This document shows, piece after piece, positions 30,687-40,876 of a stretch of 64,000 bases of DNA. Where the stretch lies: assembly GCF_900112135.1 (NCBI RefSeq), contig NZ_FOLC01000009.1, forward strand, positions 53,727 to 117,726, written 5' to 3'. The DNA is from Collimonas sp. OK412. GTDB taxonomy: Bacteria > Pseudomonadota > Gammaproteobacteria > Burkholderiales > Burkholderiaceae_D. The notes under the pieces are model-generated. The model did no database searches. It was given only the letters and a program-made list of their open reading frames with translations, and had not been told where the DNA came from. The position numbers and the translations under genes were made by a program. Numbering within the stretch: position 1 is the stretch's first letter; the number at the start of each line of letters is the position of its first letter.

Positions 30687-30762
30687 GGCCTGGTAGCTCA
30701 GTCGGTAGAGCAGAGGATTGAAAATCCTTGTGTCGGTGGTTCGATTCCGCCCCGGGCCACCA
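30687..30762 (+). tRNA. tRNA-Phe (GAA)
   Basis: 76 bases with encoded CCA. Acceptor stem GGCCTGG/CCGGGCC, D arm GCTC-GAGC, anticodon stem GAGGA/TCCTT with loop TTGAAAA (anticodon GAA), and T arm GGTGG-TTCGATT-CCGCC all fold. Confidence 0.98.
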
Positions 30763-30770
30763 AAAACAGA

Positions 30771-30802
30771 AAAAGGGCTTAGCTTCGGCTAAGCCCTTTT
30801 TG
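30771..30802. terminator. Terminator after tRNA-Phe
   Basis: AAAAGGGCTTAGC (30771-30783), loop TTCG, GCTAAGCCCTTTTT. A classic stable tetraloop hairpin with T-run. Confidence 0.92.
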
Positions 30803-31046
30803 CATTTCCAGCGCTCCGCAAAGCGTGGGAATCCGCGGCGCAGGCCGGGCACGGCGGCATGGAAGAACAACAGGCGGGCAATGCTTTTTTCGTGATCTTC
30901 TCCCGAGATTTGGTAAGATCGCAAAACAAGACAATATTTTATACACCTTTAAGCAGACTAATAAGCGAACCAATTGCCGCCTAAACGCTCTATAAGCCAA
31001 TCCGTCAGTACTTTCCGCCTTGGTTGCCCATACACCTCACTGCTTT

Positions 31047-31790
31047 ATGCTCAAAAACAAATCCCGCAAGCCGATTGAAATAAAAATTGCTACCGTGGTG
31101 GCCGTATCCGCCATCTTGCATGATTCAGATCCGATGGCGCTGGAAGCCGCTTTGCAGGAAATGACCGGCGGCAGCGCCGATTTCTTTGACAACGAATTTG
31201 CCGTCATCGATGTTGCCGCACTGGGGCCGGACCGCTCGCCCATAGACTGGTCGCAACTGATAGAGCTGCTGAAAAAATATCGCCTGAACGCAGTTGCCGT
31301 ACGCAATGCCCCGGCGGAAATGGAAGCCGGCATCGTCGCCAGCGGCCTGAGCATCGATCATGTCGTTGCCGCCCGCCAGGAGCCTGCGGCCGCCGCTCCG
31401 CCGCCAGCCGCACCGGTTGCCGCGCCGCCTCCCAGGGCAGCCGCCAGCACCATGATCATCGATACGCCGATACGCGCCGGGCAGCGGATTTATGCGCGCG
31501 ACGCCGACCTGGTCATCACCGCCACCGTCAACAATGGCGCCGAAATCATTGCCGACGGCAGCATCCATGTCTACGCGCCGCTGCGCGGACGGGCGCTGGC
31601 CGGCGCCAGCGGCGATACCTCGGCGCGCATCTTTGCCGCCAGCATGGAGGCCGAACTGGTATCCATCGCCGGCGTCTACCGCACTTTCGAGAATGGCTTG
31701 CCGCCGGAACAAAAAGGCCAGCCGGCACAAATCCGCCTGAGCGGCGACCGGATTGACGTACTATCGCTCAATTCCGCGAGCCGTAATTAA
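31047..31790 (+). CDS. minC: Septum site-determining protein MinC
   Basis: 247 residues from ATG 31047. MinC inhibits FtsZ polymer assembly away from midcell, in complex with MinD. The N-terminal domain (about 7-100) has IEIKIATVVAVSAILH, then a Pro/Ala linker (AAAPPPAAPVAAPPPRAA), then the beta-helical C-terminal domain with RAGQRIYARDADLVITATVNNGAEIIADGSIHVYAPLRGRALAG. It is the first gene of minCDE; the partial ftsZ at 63.4 kb is its target. Confidence 0.94.
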   Translation: MLKNKSRKPIEIKIATVVAVSAILHDSDPMALEAALQEMTGGSADFFDNEFAVIDVAALGPDRSPIDWSQLIELLKKYRLNAVAVRNAPAEMEAGIVASGLSIDHVVAARQEPAAAAPPPAAPVAAPPPRAAASTMIIDTPIRAGQRIYARDADLVITATVNNGAEIIADGSIHVYAPLRGRALAGASGDTSARIFAASMEAELVSIAGVYRTFENGLPPEQKGQPAQIRLSGDRIDVLSLNSASRN

Positions 31791-31811
31791 TCGAATCCAG
31801 GATCTTGTAAC

Positions 31812-31843
31812 TTTTTATCTAGTCAGTTGAGGACAGAGTCGCA
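31812..31843. repeat. Short dispersed motif, copy C
   Basis: TTTTTATCTAGTCAGTTGAG followed by GACAGAG. It lies between minC and minD, inside the likely min transcript. It matches copy A (2013-2040) except for a two-base gap and a few changes; the core is 31819-31838. Confidence 0.5.
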
Positions 31844-31912
31844 CGGAAAATGTAATTCGCCACGTTATGGTGGCCCTTGCACCCTGTCCCGCAATGCATA
31901 AAGGAGCTCTTC

Positions 31913-32728
31913 GTGGCAAAAATCATCGTTGTTACGTCCGGCAAAGGCGGCGTTGGCAAGACCACCTCCAGCGCCAGTTTTGCATCGGGTCTGGCCATGC
32001 GCGGCCACAAAACGGCTGTGCTCGACTTTGACGTCGGCCTGCGCAACCTGGATCTGATCATGGGCTGTGAACGGCGCGTGGTGTACGATCTGATCAACGT
32101 GGTCAACAAGGAAGCCACCTTGACCCAGGCCCTGATCAAGGATAAGCATTGCGAAAACCTGTTCATCTTGCCGGCTTCGCAAACCCGCGACAAAGATGCG
32201 CTGACCGAAGAAGGCGTGGAGACCGTTCTTAACGACCTGGTCAAGATGGACTTCGAATACATCATTTGCGATTCGCCGGCCGGCATCGAACGCGGCGCCG
32301 TGATGGCGTTGACGTTTGCCGATGAAGCGATCGTCGTCACCAACCCTGAAGTATCGTCGGTGCGCGACTCCGACCGCATCCTCGGCATCATCCAGGCAAA
32401 ATCGCGGCGCGCGCAGAACGGCGGCGAACCGGTCAAGGAACATCTGCTGATCACCCGTTATTCGGCCAAGCGCGTCGAAGCCGGTGAAATGCTGTCGTAT
32501 ACCGACGTTCAGGATATTCTGCGGATTCCGCTGATCGGCATCATTCCTGAATCGGAATCGGTGCTGCACGCCTCCAACCAGGGCAATCCGGCGATCCACA
32601 TCAAGGGCAGCGATGTCGCCCTTGCCTACGAAGACGTCGTCTCGCGCTTCCTCGGCGAAGACGTCACCCTGCGGTTTACCTCCTATGAAAAACCGGGTTT
32701 CCTGCACCGCATCTTTGGAGGGAAATAA
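31913..32728 (+). CDS. minD: Septum site-determining ATPase MinD
   Basis: 271 residues from a GTG start with AAGGAG 7 bases upstream, giving the usual N-terminus AKIIVVTSGKGGVGKTT. This is a ParA/MinD ATPase with the deviant Walker A motif GKGGVGKTT, the switch motif FDVGLRNLDLIMG and the amphipathic membrane-targeting C-terminus (PGFLHRIFGGK). It recruits MinC to the membrane and oscillates with MinE. Confidence 0.97.
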   Translation: MAKIIVVTSGKGGVGKTTSSASFASGLAMRGHKTAVLDFDVGLRNLDLIMGCERRVVYDLINVVNKEATLTQALIKDKHCENLFILPASQTRDKDALTEEGVETVLNDLVKMDFEYIICDSPAGIERGAVMALTFADEAIVVTNPEVSSVRDSDRILGIIQAKSRRAQNGGEPVKEHLLITRYSAKRVEAGEMLSYTDVQDILRIPLIGIIPESESVLHASNQGNPAIHIKGSDVALAYEDVVSRFLGEDVTLRFTSYEKPGFLHRIFGGK

Positions 32729-32729
32729 C

Positions 32730-32981
32730 ATGGCATTGCTCTCGTTCTTGTTTACCAGCAAGCCTAAAACGGCGTCTGCGGCCAAGGAACGCCTGCAAAT
32801 CATCATTGCGCGCGAACGGAATGGCCGCCAGGGCCATGACTTCCTGCCGGCCTTGCACAAAGAACTGATCGAAGTGATTTCGAAATACACCAAGGTGAAC
32901 GCCGACGACATCAAGATTTCCCTGGATCGCCAGGGAAATCTGGAAGTGCTGGACGTGAACGTGGTGCTGCCAGACGCATAA
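32730..32981 (+). CDS. minE: Cell division topological specificity factor MinE
   Basis: 83 residues, starting one base after the minD stop, preceded by GGAGGGAAATAAC. The N-terminal MALLSFLF helix is the membrane/MinD-binding segment, and KERLQIIIARERNG is the anti-MinCD part; the C-terminal dimer domain ends VLDVNVVLP. MinE stimulates MinD ATP hydrolysis and thereby drives the oscillation. Confidence 0.96.
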   Translation: MALLSFLFTSKPKTASAAKERLQIIIARERNGRQGHDFLPALHKELIEVISKYTKVNADDIKISLDRQGNLEVLDVNVVLPDA

Positions 32982-33362
32982 GCCGATACGGCAGGCAGAA
33001 GCTGAATTCGGCGCAATGCCGCGCTGGCGGCAATCCGCGCAATGACCAGCCAGGATCGATGGCCTGGGGCAGATTCTCGTTATTCAACATCGCTGGTGGA
33101 ATTTTACAAATCCCGTCATACACTGTATGACGATTGCATATATCGCCAAACAAATACCGCTTCGGTTAAATTGTTGGCATCGGCTTTGCCAAAAGCATCC
33201 GGCACCGCTGAATTATTTATTTTTTTGTGGCAATTGAAAGACACTGGAAATATATAGAATATTTATCTACAGCAATGTAGCAATAAGATTAATATACTCC
33301 TTGTATTCGCCACAACACCGATGCCGGCCTCCAGCGCTGAAATCACCTAACATATATAAAAT
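32982..33362. other. A/T-rich gap between minE and the signalling cluster
   Basis: 381 bases whose second half (33100-33362) is far richer in A/T than the surroundings. A possible promoter is TTGAAA (33234-33239), 17 bases, GAATAT (33257-33262). No gene or terminator hairpin is clear. Confidence 0.4.
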
Positions 33363-34052
33363 ATGAGAATTGCTGTCCTTGATGACGACCCCAGTCAAAC
33401 CGATCTAGTTTGCCAGGTGCTCACATCCAGTGGGCATATCTGCCATCCATTCCAGAGCGGCAAAGAAATACTGAACCAGTTGCGTCGGGAAAGCTACGAC
33501 ATGCTGGTCCTGGATTGGCAGGTTCCTGATCTCAGCGGCCCGGAGGTGTTGCGCTGGGTGAGAGACAAACTTCCCAAAACCATTCCGGTGCTGTTCATCA
33601 CCAGCCGTTCCGGCGAGGATGACATTGTCGAAGGCCTGGCCGCCGGCGCCGATGACTACATGATCAAGCCGATCCGCCGCAGCGAACTGGTGGCGCGCGT
33701 GCAAGCCTTGCTGCGGCGCGCCTATCCGATCCAGAATTCGAGCGAGCAGATCGTATTTAACGATTACCTGTTTGAAACGCGCTCGGGCCGCCTGACCCTG
33801 GCCGGCAAGCCGATCGAGATCACGCAAAAGGAATTCGACCTGGCGCTGTTGTTTTTTCGCAACCTGGGCCGCCCTCTGTCGCGCGCCTATATCCTGGAAG
33901 CAGTCTGGTCGCGCGATGTCGACATTCCGTCCCGTACCATGGATACCCACGTCTCGCGGGTGCGGAGTAAGTTACAATTACGACCAGAAAACGGCTATCG
34001 ACTGGCTCCGGTTTATAGCTACGGTTATCGACTAGAACAACTCACAGGATAA
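33363..34052 (+). CDS. OmpR/PhoB-family response regulator
   Basis: 229 residues. The receiver domain (1-120) has acidic residues at 7-9, phosphoacceptor Asp51 in MLVLDWQVPDLSGPE and Lys102 in MIKP. A winged-helix DNA-binding domain follows (about 130-226, EITQKEFDLALLFFRN, TMDTHVSRVRSKL, GYRLAPVYSYGYRL). No ribosome site is visible before the ATG, only AACATATATAAAAT. It is followed 30 bases later by the FecR-type gene and then a CHASE2 kinase, which is the likely partner. Its targets are unknown. Confidence 0.9.
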   Translation: MRIAVLDDDPSQTDLVCQVLTSSGHICHPFQSGKEILNQLRRESYDMLVLDWQVPDLSGPEVLRWVRDKLPKTIPVLFITSRSGEDDIVEGLAAGADDYMIKPIRRSELVARVQALLRRAYPIQNSSEQIVFNDYLFETRSGRLTLAGKPIEITQKEFDLALLFFRNLGRPLSRAYILEAVWSRDVDIPSRTMDTHVSRVRSKLQLRPENGYRLAPVYSYGYRLEQLTG

Positions 34053-34082
34053 GGCGCGTTTCGGTTGCGCTGATAGACAGAT

Positions 34083-35753
34083 ATGCGCACCACACTCACC
34101 AAAATGGCTTTCCTGGCGCTCTGCCTTGCAGGGTCGCCGCTGTTTGCGGCCCCGCCGGCGCTGGATCCGGCCACGCTGCAGGTGGGTGCAGCGACGATTA
34201 CCTATCGCGCGCAGCTTGGCGACACCCTGGGCGTGATCGCAGCACAGCTGACTTCCAGCAAGAACAACTGGGTGCAGCTGGCGAAACTCAACCACATCGA
34301 CAATGACCGCACGATCCCGGTCGGCACCGCCATCATCATTCCCGTGGCGCTGCTGCCGGACGATCCGAGCACGGCCCAGGTAGCAGCCATGTCCGGCAAT
34401 ATCGACGCTGTCGCCGCGGATGGCAAGCCGATCGACATCAACATCGGCACCACATTGAGCGAAGGCGCCATCATCAATACCGGCAGCAACAGCTTCCTGT
34501 CGCTCACCCTGCCTGATCAATCGCATGTCGCCCTGCCGTCCAACAGCCAGGTAAAACTGAGCAAGCTGCGCACTGCACGGTATACCAACAGCCCGCGCAC
34601 TGAAATCACGCTGCTGAAAGGCCGGGTCGAATCCAAGGTCTCGCCGCTGGACAAGAACAAAGGCCGTTTCGAAGTCCATTCGCCGCTGGCGGTGGCCGGC
34701 GTGCGCGGCACCGATTTCCGGGTCGACCTGGTCGGCGACAGGGTCATGACCGAAGTGTTGAGCGGCGGTGTCGCGGTGGCGAAGAAAAACCAGGCGCCGG
34801 CGCTGACCCTGCATCCAGGACAAGGTAACGTCACCAACGCCAAAGGAGTCGGCAAGGCGGTCGCGCTGTTGCCGGCGCCGCAGCTCAATGGCGGTCCGCA
34901 GCTGCAGGAACGGCCCACGGTGCGCTTCAGCGTTAGCCCGGTAGCCGGGGCGCGCGGCTATCGCGCGCAAATCGCCACGGATGCCGATACGCGCAATATC
35001 GTCAGCGAGGCCGAATCGGACAACACCGAACTCAAGATCAACGGGCTTGAGGACGGCAAGTATTTCGTCCGCATCACCGCGCTCGACCAGAGCGGCCTGC
35101 AAGGGATCCCGCACATCACCGCGTTTACATTGAAGGCGCGGCCCGAACCGCCTATCTCGATTGAACCGAAAAACAAATCGCGCGCAGAAGATGTGATGTT
35201 CAGCTGGGCCGAAGTCGGCAACGCGCAAGCCTACCATCTGCAAGTCGCCAGCGATGCCGGATTCAAGCAGCTGGTGCTTGACCAGCCAGCCGTGGTTGGG
35301 CCGCAATTCAATGCCGGCAAACTGGCGCTGGGCACTTACTTCTGGCGCGTGGCGACCATCGTCGAGCAAGGCAAGGACAGCGACCAAGGGCCTTACGGCG
35401 ATCCGCAGCGCTTCAACCTGCTGCCGGCGCTGCAGGTTCCCAAGATAGCCGATGCGGTCGACGGCGACCTGTCATTCCGCTGGAGCGCAGAGCCGGGACA
35501 AACCTTCGTGGTTGAAATCGGCCGCGACGCCGGCTACTCGGCATTGCTGCTGACACAAACCACGGCGACGCCGGAGATCGTCGTCCCGCGTCCGGACAGC
35601 GGCACTTATTTCATCCGCATCAAGGCGATCGATGCCGACGGTTACATCGGTCCCTTTTCACCCTCGCAAAAAGTGTATATCGGCAGCCGCTGGGTCACCA
35701 GCGACGGTTCGCCCTTGCTCAATGTCGGCGGCCAGACCCAGACCGGATATTAA
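34083..35753 (+). CDS. LysM and FecR domain exported protein
   Basis: 556 residues with a signal peptide (AFLALCLAGSPLFA). A LysM module (about 40-90, YRAQLGDTLGVIAAQ ... TIPVGTAIIIPVA) points to peptidoglycan binding. A FecR domain follows (about 100-250, INIGTTLSEGAIINTGSNSF, AVAGVRGTDFRVDL). The last 260 residues contain repeated fibronectin-like units (RGYRAQIATDADTRN, AYHLQVASDAGFKQ and FVVEIGRDAGYSA are three aligned repeats). Such proteins are often found beside CHASE2-domain sensors; here it lies between a response regulator and such a kinase, and a periplasmic sensing partner role is inferred. Confidence 0.85.
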   Translation: MRTTLTKMAFLALCLAGSPLFAAPPALDPATLQVGAATITYRAQLGDTLGVIAAQLTSSKNNWVQLAKLNHIDNDRTIPVGTAIIIPVALLPDDPSTAQVAAMSGNIDAVAADGKPIDINIGTTLSEGAIINTGSNSFLSLTLPDQSHVALPSNSQVKLSKLRTARYTNSPRTEITLLKGRVESKVSPLDKNKGRFEVHSPLAVAGVRGTDFRVDLVGDRVMTEVLSGGVAVAKKNQAPALTLHPGQGNVTNAKGVGKAVALLPAPQLNGGPQLQERPTVRFSVSPVAGARGYRAQIATDADTRNIVSEAESDNTELKINGLEDGKYFVRITALDQSGLQGIPHITAFTLKARPEPPISIEPKNKSRAEDVMFSWAEVGNAQAYHLQVASDAGFKQLVLDQPAVVGPQFNAGKLALGTYFWRVATIVEQGKDSDQGPYGDPQRFNLLPALQVPKIADAVDGDLSFRWSAEPGQTFVVEIGRDAGYSALLLTQTTATPEIVVPRPDSGTYFIRIKAIDADGYIGPFSPSQKVYIGSRWVTSDGSPLLNVGGQTQTGY

Positions 35754-35789
35754 GCCTGCCACGACCATGCATCCTCAAGCCGACTGTTC

Positions 35790-38189
35790 ATGATCAAGCA
35801 GGTCATCCCGCTCATTAAACGCGTGGCGTTTCGCCAATGGATGGCGATCACCGTCCTGATGCTGATCGTCGCCGGCAGCATGGGCTACGTGAACGGCCTC
35901 GGCCGCCTTGACCGGACCTTGTACGACCAGTTCATGCGGGCCGATTCGCGGCCGGCGCGCGACGACATCATCATCGTCGCCATCGACGACTACAGCATCA
36001 GCAAGCTGGGCCGCTGGCCCTGGGAACGCAGCCTGCACGCCAAACTGCTGAACCGGATCATGCACGCCAATCCGCTGGCGATCGGGCTCGACGTGATCAT
36101 GCCGGAAGCCGAACAGGGACAGTCTCCCGGCCAGCGCGCCGATGACCGCGCGCTGACCAAGGCGCTTGCGGCGAGCAAGCTGACGGTGCTGCCGATCGTC
36201 GTCGCCAGCGCCGGCCCCGGCCTGAAAGCCCTGCCGCCGACGCCGGATTTCCTCAACGCCGCGCGCGACGTCGGCCACATACATCTCGAGCTCGATCCCG
36301 ACGGCGTGGTGCGCAGCGTCTTCCTGCGAGAAGGCCAGGACGACAAATGGTGGCCGCATTTTGCGGTAGCGCTGGCCGGCGTCGCCGGCCAAAGGATCAC
36401 CGACGCCAATGGCAACCTGCCAGGTGCGCGGTTAAGCGAGACGCCGGTTGAGCCCGGCCCGCACAAGACGGACAGCTGGCAGCGCGATTACCAGGTCCAG
36501 ATCCCGTTCGCCGGCGGCAGCGGCCATTTCCGTTCCGTGCCGTACGCCTCGGTATTGCGCGGCGACGTGCCGGACCAGTTTTTCACCGGCAAATATGTAT
36601 TGATCGGCGCCACTGCGCTCGGCATGGCCGATACTTTCCCGACGCCGGTTTCGGGCACCTCCGGCGTCATGCCTGGCATCGAGATCAACGCCAACATCCT
36701 GGCCGGCTTGCTCGACCACAAATCGATCAGCATCGCCCGCCCGCTGCAGACCGCGCTGTTCAGCATCGTCCCGGTCCTGATCGCGCTCTCCAGCTACCTG
36801 CTGTGGACACCGCGCATCTCCTTGCTGATCACCGCCACCCTGATGCTGCTGACGATGGCTGCCAGCTATTTGCTGCTGACGCTGGGAATCTGGATTGCCC
36901 CGACCGCAGCCTTGATCGCGCTCGCCATCGCTCATCCCATATGGAACTGGATCCGCCTCGAATCGGCGATTTCCTATCTCGGGCAAGAGTTCATGCTGCT
37001 GGACCAGGAGCCGCATCTGCTCCCTGAAGTAAATACGGAACCGGCGCCGCAGCAAGTGGAAGATTTGCTCGAGCAACGCATCAACGCCATGCGGGTCGCG
37101 GCGCGCCGGGTGCGCGATTTGCGCCAGTTCATTTCCGACAGCGTGAACAGCCTGCCGGATGCCACCCTGATCACCACCATCGACGGCCATGTATTGGTGT
37201 CGAACCAGTTCGCACGGGATTATTTCGCCGCCGCCGGCATACGGAATATCGACGGCGCGCTGCTGCCCTACCTGTTTTCCAACATGAGCACGCCGCAGGC
37301 CGGCAATACCGCGGCCGGCCACGTCTTCAGCTGGTGGGACCTGATCGATCTCGAGCATGTAGCCACCCTCACCAGCGGCACCACGGTGCAAGACCAGCAA
37401 GGGCGCGACCTGCTGATCAAGAGCGGTCCCTGCCACTCCGCGCATCAGGTGCTGACCGGCTGGATCGTCAGCATCGTCGACATCACCATCATCCGCGCCG
37501 CCGAACGCAGCCGGGATGAAACCCTGCGCTTCCTGTCGCACGACATGCGCGCGCCGCAAGCCTCGATCCTGGCTCTGCTCGAACTGCAAGGCAACCCGTC
37601 CTCGGCGCTGCCGCAGAAGGAATTTTTCGCGCGGCTGGAACAGGCGGCGCGCAAGACATTAGGGCTGGCGGACAACTTTGTCCAGCTGGCGCGCGCCGAA
37701 TCATCCGAATACCGGCTGGAAGAAGTGGATTTCCAGGATGTGCTGTATGACGCCGTCGATGAAATGTGGAGCCTCGCCAACAACAAGAAGATCGAGCTGA
37801 TCACGGATATCGAAGGCCAGGAATTCCTGACCAACATCGATCGCTCGCTGATGGCGCGCGCACTGTGCAACCTGATTTCCAACGCCATCAGCTACAGCCT
37901 GCCGGATACCCGGATTACCTGTACCTTGCGCCTGAAATACGTGAAATTGCTGCCGCAGGTAGTCTGCCGCATCGCCGATCATGGTTTTGGCATTGCCCCG
38001 CATGACCAGGCCAGGCTGTTCCAACGCTACCAGCGCGTCAGCGCCCCGGGCCAGCCGCATTCGGACGGTACCGGCCTCGGCCTGGTGTTCGTCAAAACCG
38101 TGGTGGAACGGCATTTCGGCGAGATCTCGCTGGAAAGCACGTTAGGCGAAGGCAGCACTTTTATTGTAACTTTGCCAGCCCTCACCTGA
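35790..38189 (+). CDS. CHASE2-domain sensor histidine kinase
   Basis: 799 residues. One membrane segment (about 18-36) leads to a periplasmic CHASE2 domain (about 40-310; IIIVAIDDYSISKLGRWPW, PLAIGLDVIMPE, YVLIGATALGMADTFPTP), followed by three membrane segments (about 315-385). A PAS-like region (about 440-570) precedes the phosphoacceptor helix with His584 (FLSHDMRAPQASI), then N box NLISNAISYS, G1 ADHGFGIAP and G2 GTGLGLVFVK. The kinase appears complete and probably phosphorylates the regulator at 33363. The signal is unknown. Confidence 0.9.
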   Translation: MIKQVIPLIKRVAFRQWMAITVLMLIVAGSMGYVNGLGRLDRTLYDQFMRADSRPARDDIIIVAIDDYSISKLGRWPWERSLHAKLLNRIMHANPLAIGLDVIMPEAEQGQSPGQRADDRALTKALAASKLTVLPIVVASAGPGLKALPPTPDFLNAARDVGHIHLELDPDGVVRSVFLREGQDDKWWPHFAVALAGVAGQRITDANGNLPGARLSETPVEPGPHKTDSWQRDYQVQIPFAGGSGHFRSVPYASVLRGDVPDQFFTGKYVLIGATALGMADTFPTPVSGTSGVMPGIEINANILAGLLDHKSISIARPLQTALFSIVPVLIALSSYLLWTPRISLLITATLMLLTMAASYLLLTLGIWIAPTAALIALAIAHPIWNWIRLESAISYLGQEFMLLDQEPHLLPEVNTEPAPQQVEDLLEQRINAMRVAARRVRDLRQFISDSVNSLPDATLITTIDGHVLVSNQFARDYFAAAGIRNIDGALLPYLFSNMSTPQAGNTAAGHVFSWWDLIDLEHVATLTSGTTVQDQQGRDLLIKSGPCHSAHQVLTGWIVSIVDITIIRAAERSRDETLRFLSHDMRAPQASILALLELQGNPSSALPQKEFFARLEQAARKTLGLADNFVQLARAESSEYRLEEVDFQDVLYDAVDEMWSLANNKKIELITDIEGQEFLTNIDRSLMARALCNLISNAISYSLPDTRITCTLRLKYVKLLPQVVCRIADHGFGIAPHDQARLFQRYQRVSAPGQPHSDGTGLGLVFVKTVVERHFGEISLESTLGEGSTFIVTLPALT

Positions 38190-38300
38190 GCTGCGGCCGG
38201 TGTCAGCCAAGCTGGAATTTCCTCCTTGGCTACAAAGAGTATAATCTTGGGTTAACAATATTGCCCCAGTTCGTTGCCAACCCTGCTGCCAACCGCATCC

Positions 38301-39590
38301 ATGCACCTGCTAACCGTCGGACTCAACCACACCACCGCGCCCGTTTCCCTGCGCGAAAAGGTGGCTTTCCCGGCTGACCAGATCGGTCAGGCGGTGATGG
38401 CGGCGCGCGCCTGGTTCAGCGGCGGCAATGCAGTGAGCATGTCGGATGAAGCTGCCATCCTGTCGACCTGCAACCGCACCGAGCTTTATGCGGCCGCCAA
38501 TTTCGAGCACGGCGTCGACGCCTCCATCGATTCCACCGCACATTTCCTGGCGCATTACCATCAGCTGCCCTACGCTGATTTACGTCCGCATTTGTACACA
38601 TTGCCGCAAGATAACGCCGTGCGCCACGCGTTCCGGGTAGCTTCAGGACTCGATTCGATGGTGCTGGGCGAAGCGCAGATCCTTGGCCAGATGAAGGATG
38701 CCGTGCGCCATGCAGAAGCGGCGGGCGGCCTCGGCACTTACCTGCACCAGCTGTTCCAGCGGACCTTCGCGGTCGCCAAGGAAGTGCGCAGCACGACTGA
38801 AATCGGCGCCCATAGCGTCTCCATGGCTGCCGCCGCGGTGCGCATGTCGGAACGGATTTTCGATACCGTCGCCGGCCAGCATGTGCTGTTCATCGGCGCC
38901 GGCGAAATGATCGAGTTGTGCGCCACGCACTTTGCCGCGCAAAATCCGAAATCCTTGACGGTCGCCAACCGCACCCTGGAACGCGCCGAATTGCTGGCCC
39001 ACCGCTTTAACGGCCAGGCGATCCGGCTGGCCGACCTGCCGACGCAGCTGGGCAGGTTCGACATCATCGTTTCTTGCACCGCCTCGAGCTTGCCGATCAT
39101 CGGCCTCGGCATGGTCGAACGCGCGGTCAAGGCACGGCGCCACAAACCGATGTTCATGCTGGACTTGGCCGTGCCGCGCGATATCGAGACTGAAATCGGC
39201 CGCCTCGACGATATCTTCCTGTACACCGTCGACGACCTCGGTTCAATCGTGCAAACCGGCATGGAAAATCGCCAGGCCGCGGTGGCGCAGGCCGAAGCCA
39301 TCATTGAAACCCGCGTGCAGTCGTTCATGCACTGGGTGGATAACCGGGCGGTGGTGCCGCTGATCCAGGACCTGCAGGAATCGAGCGAAGCCATGCGCCG
39401 GCTGGAGCTGGAGCGCGCCCGCAAGATGCTGGCCAAGGGCGAAGATATCGAAGTGGTCCTGGAAGCGCTCTCCAAAGGCCTGACCGCCAAGTTCATGCAC
39501 GGCCCGCAACAGGCTTTGCACAATGCCCAGGGCGACGAACGCGCGCGCCTGGCAGCCCTCCTGCCGCAACTGTTCCGCACCAAGCGTTAG
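38301..39590 (+). CDS. hemA: Glutamyl-tRNA reductase
   Basis: 429 residues from ATG 38301 (a TTG at 38274 would add nine). It reduces Glu-tRNA to glutamate-1-semialdehyde, the first step of C5 haem synthesis, using NADPH. The N-terminus [20 protein letters not shown], catalytic Cys57 in [10 protein letters not shown] and the NADPH domain [17 protein letters not shown] are present, and the C-terminal dimerisation helix is complete. It is followed by prfA after 97 bases, as in many betaproteobacteria. Confidence 0.96.
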   Translation: MHLLTVGLNHTTAPVSLREKVAFPADQIGQAVMAARAWFSGGNAVSMSDEAAILSTCNRTELYAAANFEHGVDASIDSTAHFLAHYHQLPYADLRPHLYTLPQDNAVRHAFRVASGLDSMVLGEAQILGQMKDAVRHAEAAGGLGTYLHQLFQRTFAVAKEVRSTTEIGAHSVSMAAAAVRMSERIFDTVAGQHVLFIGAGEMIELCATHFAAQNPKSLTVANRTLERAELLAHRFNGQAIRLADLPTQLGRFDIIVSCTASSLPIIGLGMVERAVKARRHKPMFMLDLAVPRDIETEIGRLDDIFLYTVDDLGSIVQTGMENRQAAVAQAEAIIETRVQSFMHWVDNRAVVPLIQDLQESSEAMRRLELERARKMLAKGEDIEVVLEALSKGLTAKFMHGPQQALHNAQGDERARLAALLPQLFRTKR

Positions 39591-39687
39591 CGCACCTGCC
39601 CTCCCGCACGGCCGCGAGCAACCGCGCCGCCCTGCGCACCGCTGCACCCTTCCATTTTTATTCGCCTTGCCCTGACTGAAACCCGCC

Positions 39688-40770
39688 ATGAAACCATCAA
39701 TGCTCGCCAAGCTCGACCAACTCGCCAATCGCCTGGTCGAGGTCGGCGACCTGCTGATGCAGGAAGACGCCACCGCCAGCATGGACAGCTATCGCAAGCT
39801 GACGCGTGAACATGCGGAGCTGGGGCCGCTGGTCGAGCTGTACCAGGCTTATCTGCAAGCCGACGCCGATATCGCCGCGGCGCAGGAAATGCAATCCGAC
39901 CCCGACATGAAGGAATTCGCCCAGGATGAGATCGTGGCTGCGAAAGCGCGCATGGAACAGCTGCAGGGCGACCTGCAGAAAATGCTGCTGCCCAAGGATC
40001 CTAACGACGAACGCAATATTTTCCTGGAAATCCGGGCCGGCACCGGCGGCGACGAGTCGGCGCTGTTCGCCGGCGACCTGCTGCGGATGTACACGCGCTT
40101 CGCCGAACGCAACCGCTGGCAGGTCGAAATGGTGTCGGAATCGCCATCGGAAATCGGCGGCTACAAGGAAGTCATCGTGCGCGTGATCGGCTTCGGCGCG
40201 TACTCCAGGCTCAAGTTCGAATCCGGCGGCCATCGCGTGCAGCGGGTGCCGGCCACCGAAACCCAGGGCCGCATCCATACCTCGGCCTGCACCGTCGCCA
40301 TCATGCCGGAAGCGGATGAAGTCGGCGACGTCGACATCAATCCGGCCGATATCCGCATCGACACCTACCGCGCCTCCGGCGCCGGCGGCCAGCACATCAA
40401 CAAGACCGATTCCGCGGTGCGCATCACGCATATGCCGACCGGCATCGTGGTCGAGTGCCAGGATGACCGCAGCCAGCACAAGAACAAGGCGTCGGCCCTG
40501 AAAGTGCTGGCGGCGCGGATCAAGGATGGCCAGCTGCGCGCGCAGCAGTCGCAAGAAGCGGCCACCCGCAAATCGCTGATCGGCTCGGGCGACCGCAGCG
40601 AGCGTATCCGCACCTACAATTTCCCGCAAGGCCGGATGACCGACCACCGCATCAACCTGACCTTGTACAAGCTCGATTTCATCATGGACGGCGACCTGGA
40701 AGAACTGACCAATGCACTGGCCGCGGAGCACCAGGCCGACTTGCTGGCGGCGCTGGGCGACGCGCTCTAA
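39688..40770 (+). CDS. prfA: Peptide chain release factor 1
   Basis: 360 residues, the usual size. RF1 ends translation at UAA and UAG. The catalytic GGQ lies in [23 protein letters not shown], whose Gln is methylated by PrmC, encoded two genes on. The coiled N-terminal domain and the conserved [18 protein letters not shown] segment are present. Confidence 0.97.
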   Translation: MKPSMLAKLDQLANRLVEVGDLLMQEDATASMDSYRKLTREHAELGPLVELYQAYLQADADIAAAQEMQSDPDMKEFAQDEIVAAKARMEQLQGDLQKMLLPKDPNDERNIFLEIRAGTGGDESALFAGDLLRMYTRFAERNRWQVEMVSESPSEIGGYKEVIVRVIGFGAYSRLKFESGGHRVQRVPATETQGRIHTSACTVAIMPEADEVGDVDINPADIRIDTYRASGAGGQHINKTDSAVRITHMPTGIVVECQDDRSQHKNKASALKVLAARIKDGQLRAQQSQEAATRKSLIGSGDRSERIRTYNFPQGRMTDHRINLTLYKLDFIMDGDLEELTNALAAEHQADLLAALGDAL

Positions 40771-40876
40771 ATATCTGAAAATCGCATATGCTAACGGCAG
40801 GCGCGGAACCAAGCAGCCCAGGCAGCATCAGACGCACGGCAAATAAGCTCACATCGACTCAACTTCATACCCGAAA

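Noticed and set aside
33353-33360. TATATA/TATAAA as a -10 element giving a leaderless response-regulator mRNA
   Set aside because: No -35 match at a proper distance and the region is A/T-rich throughout, so the match is weak.
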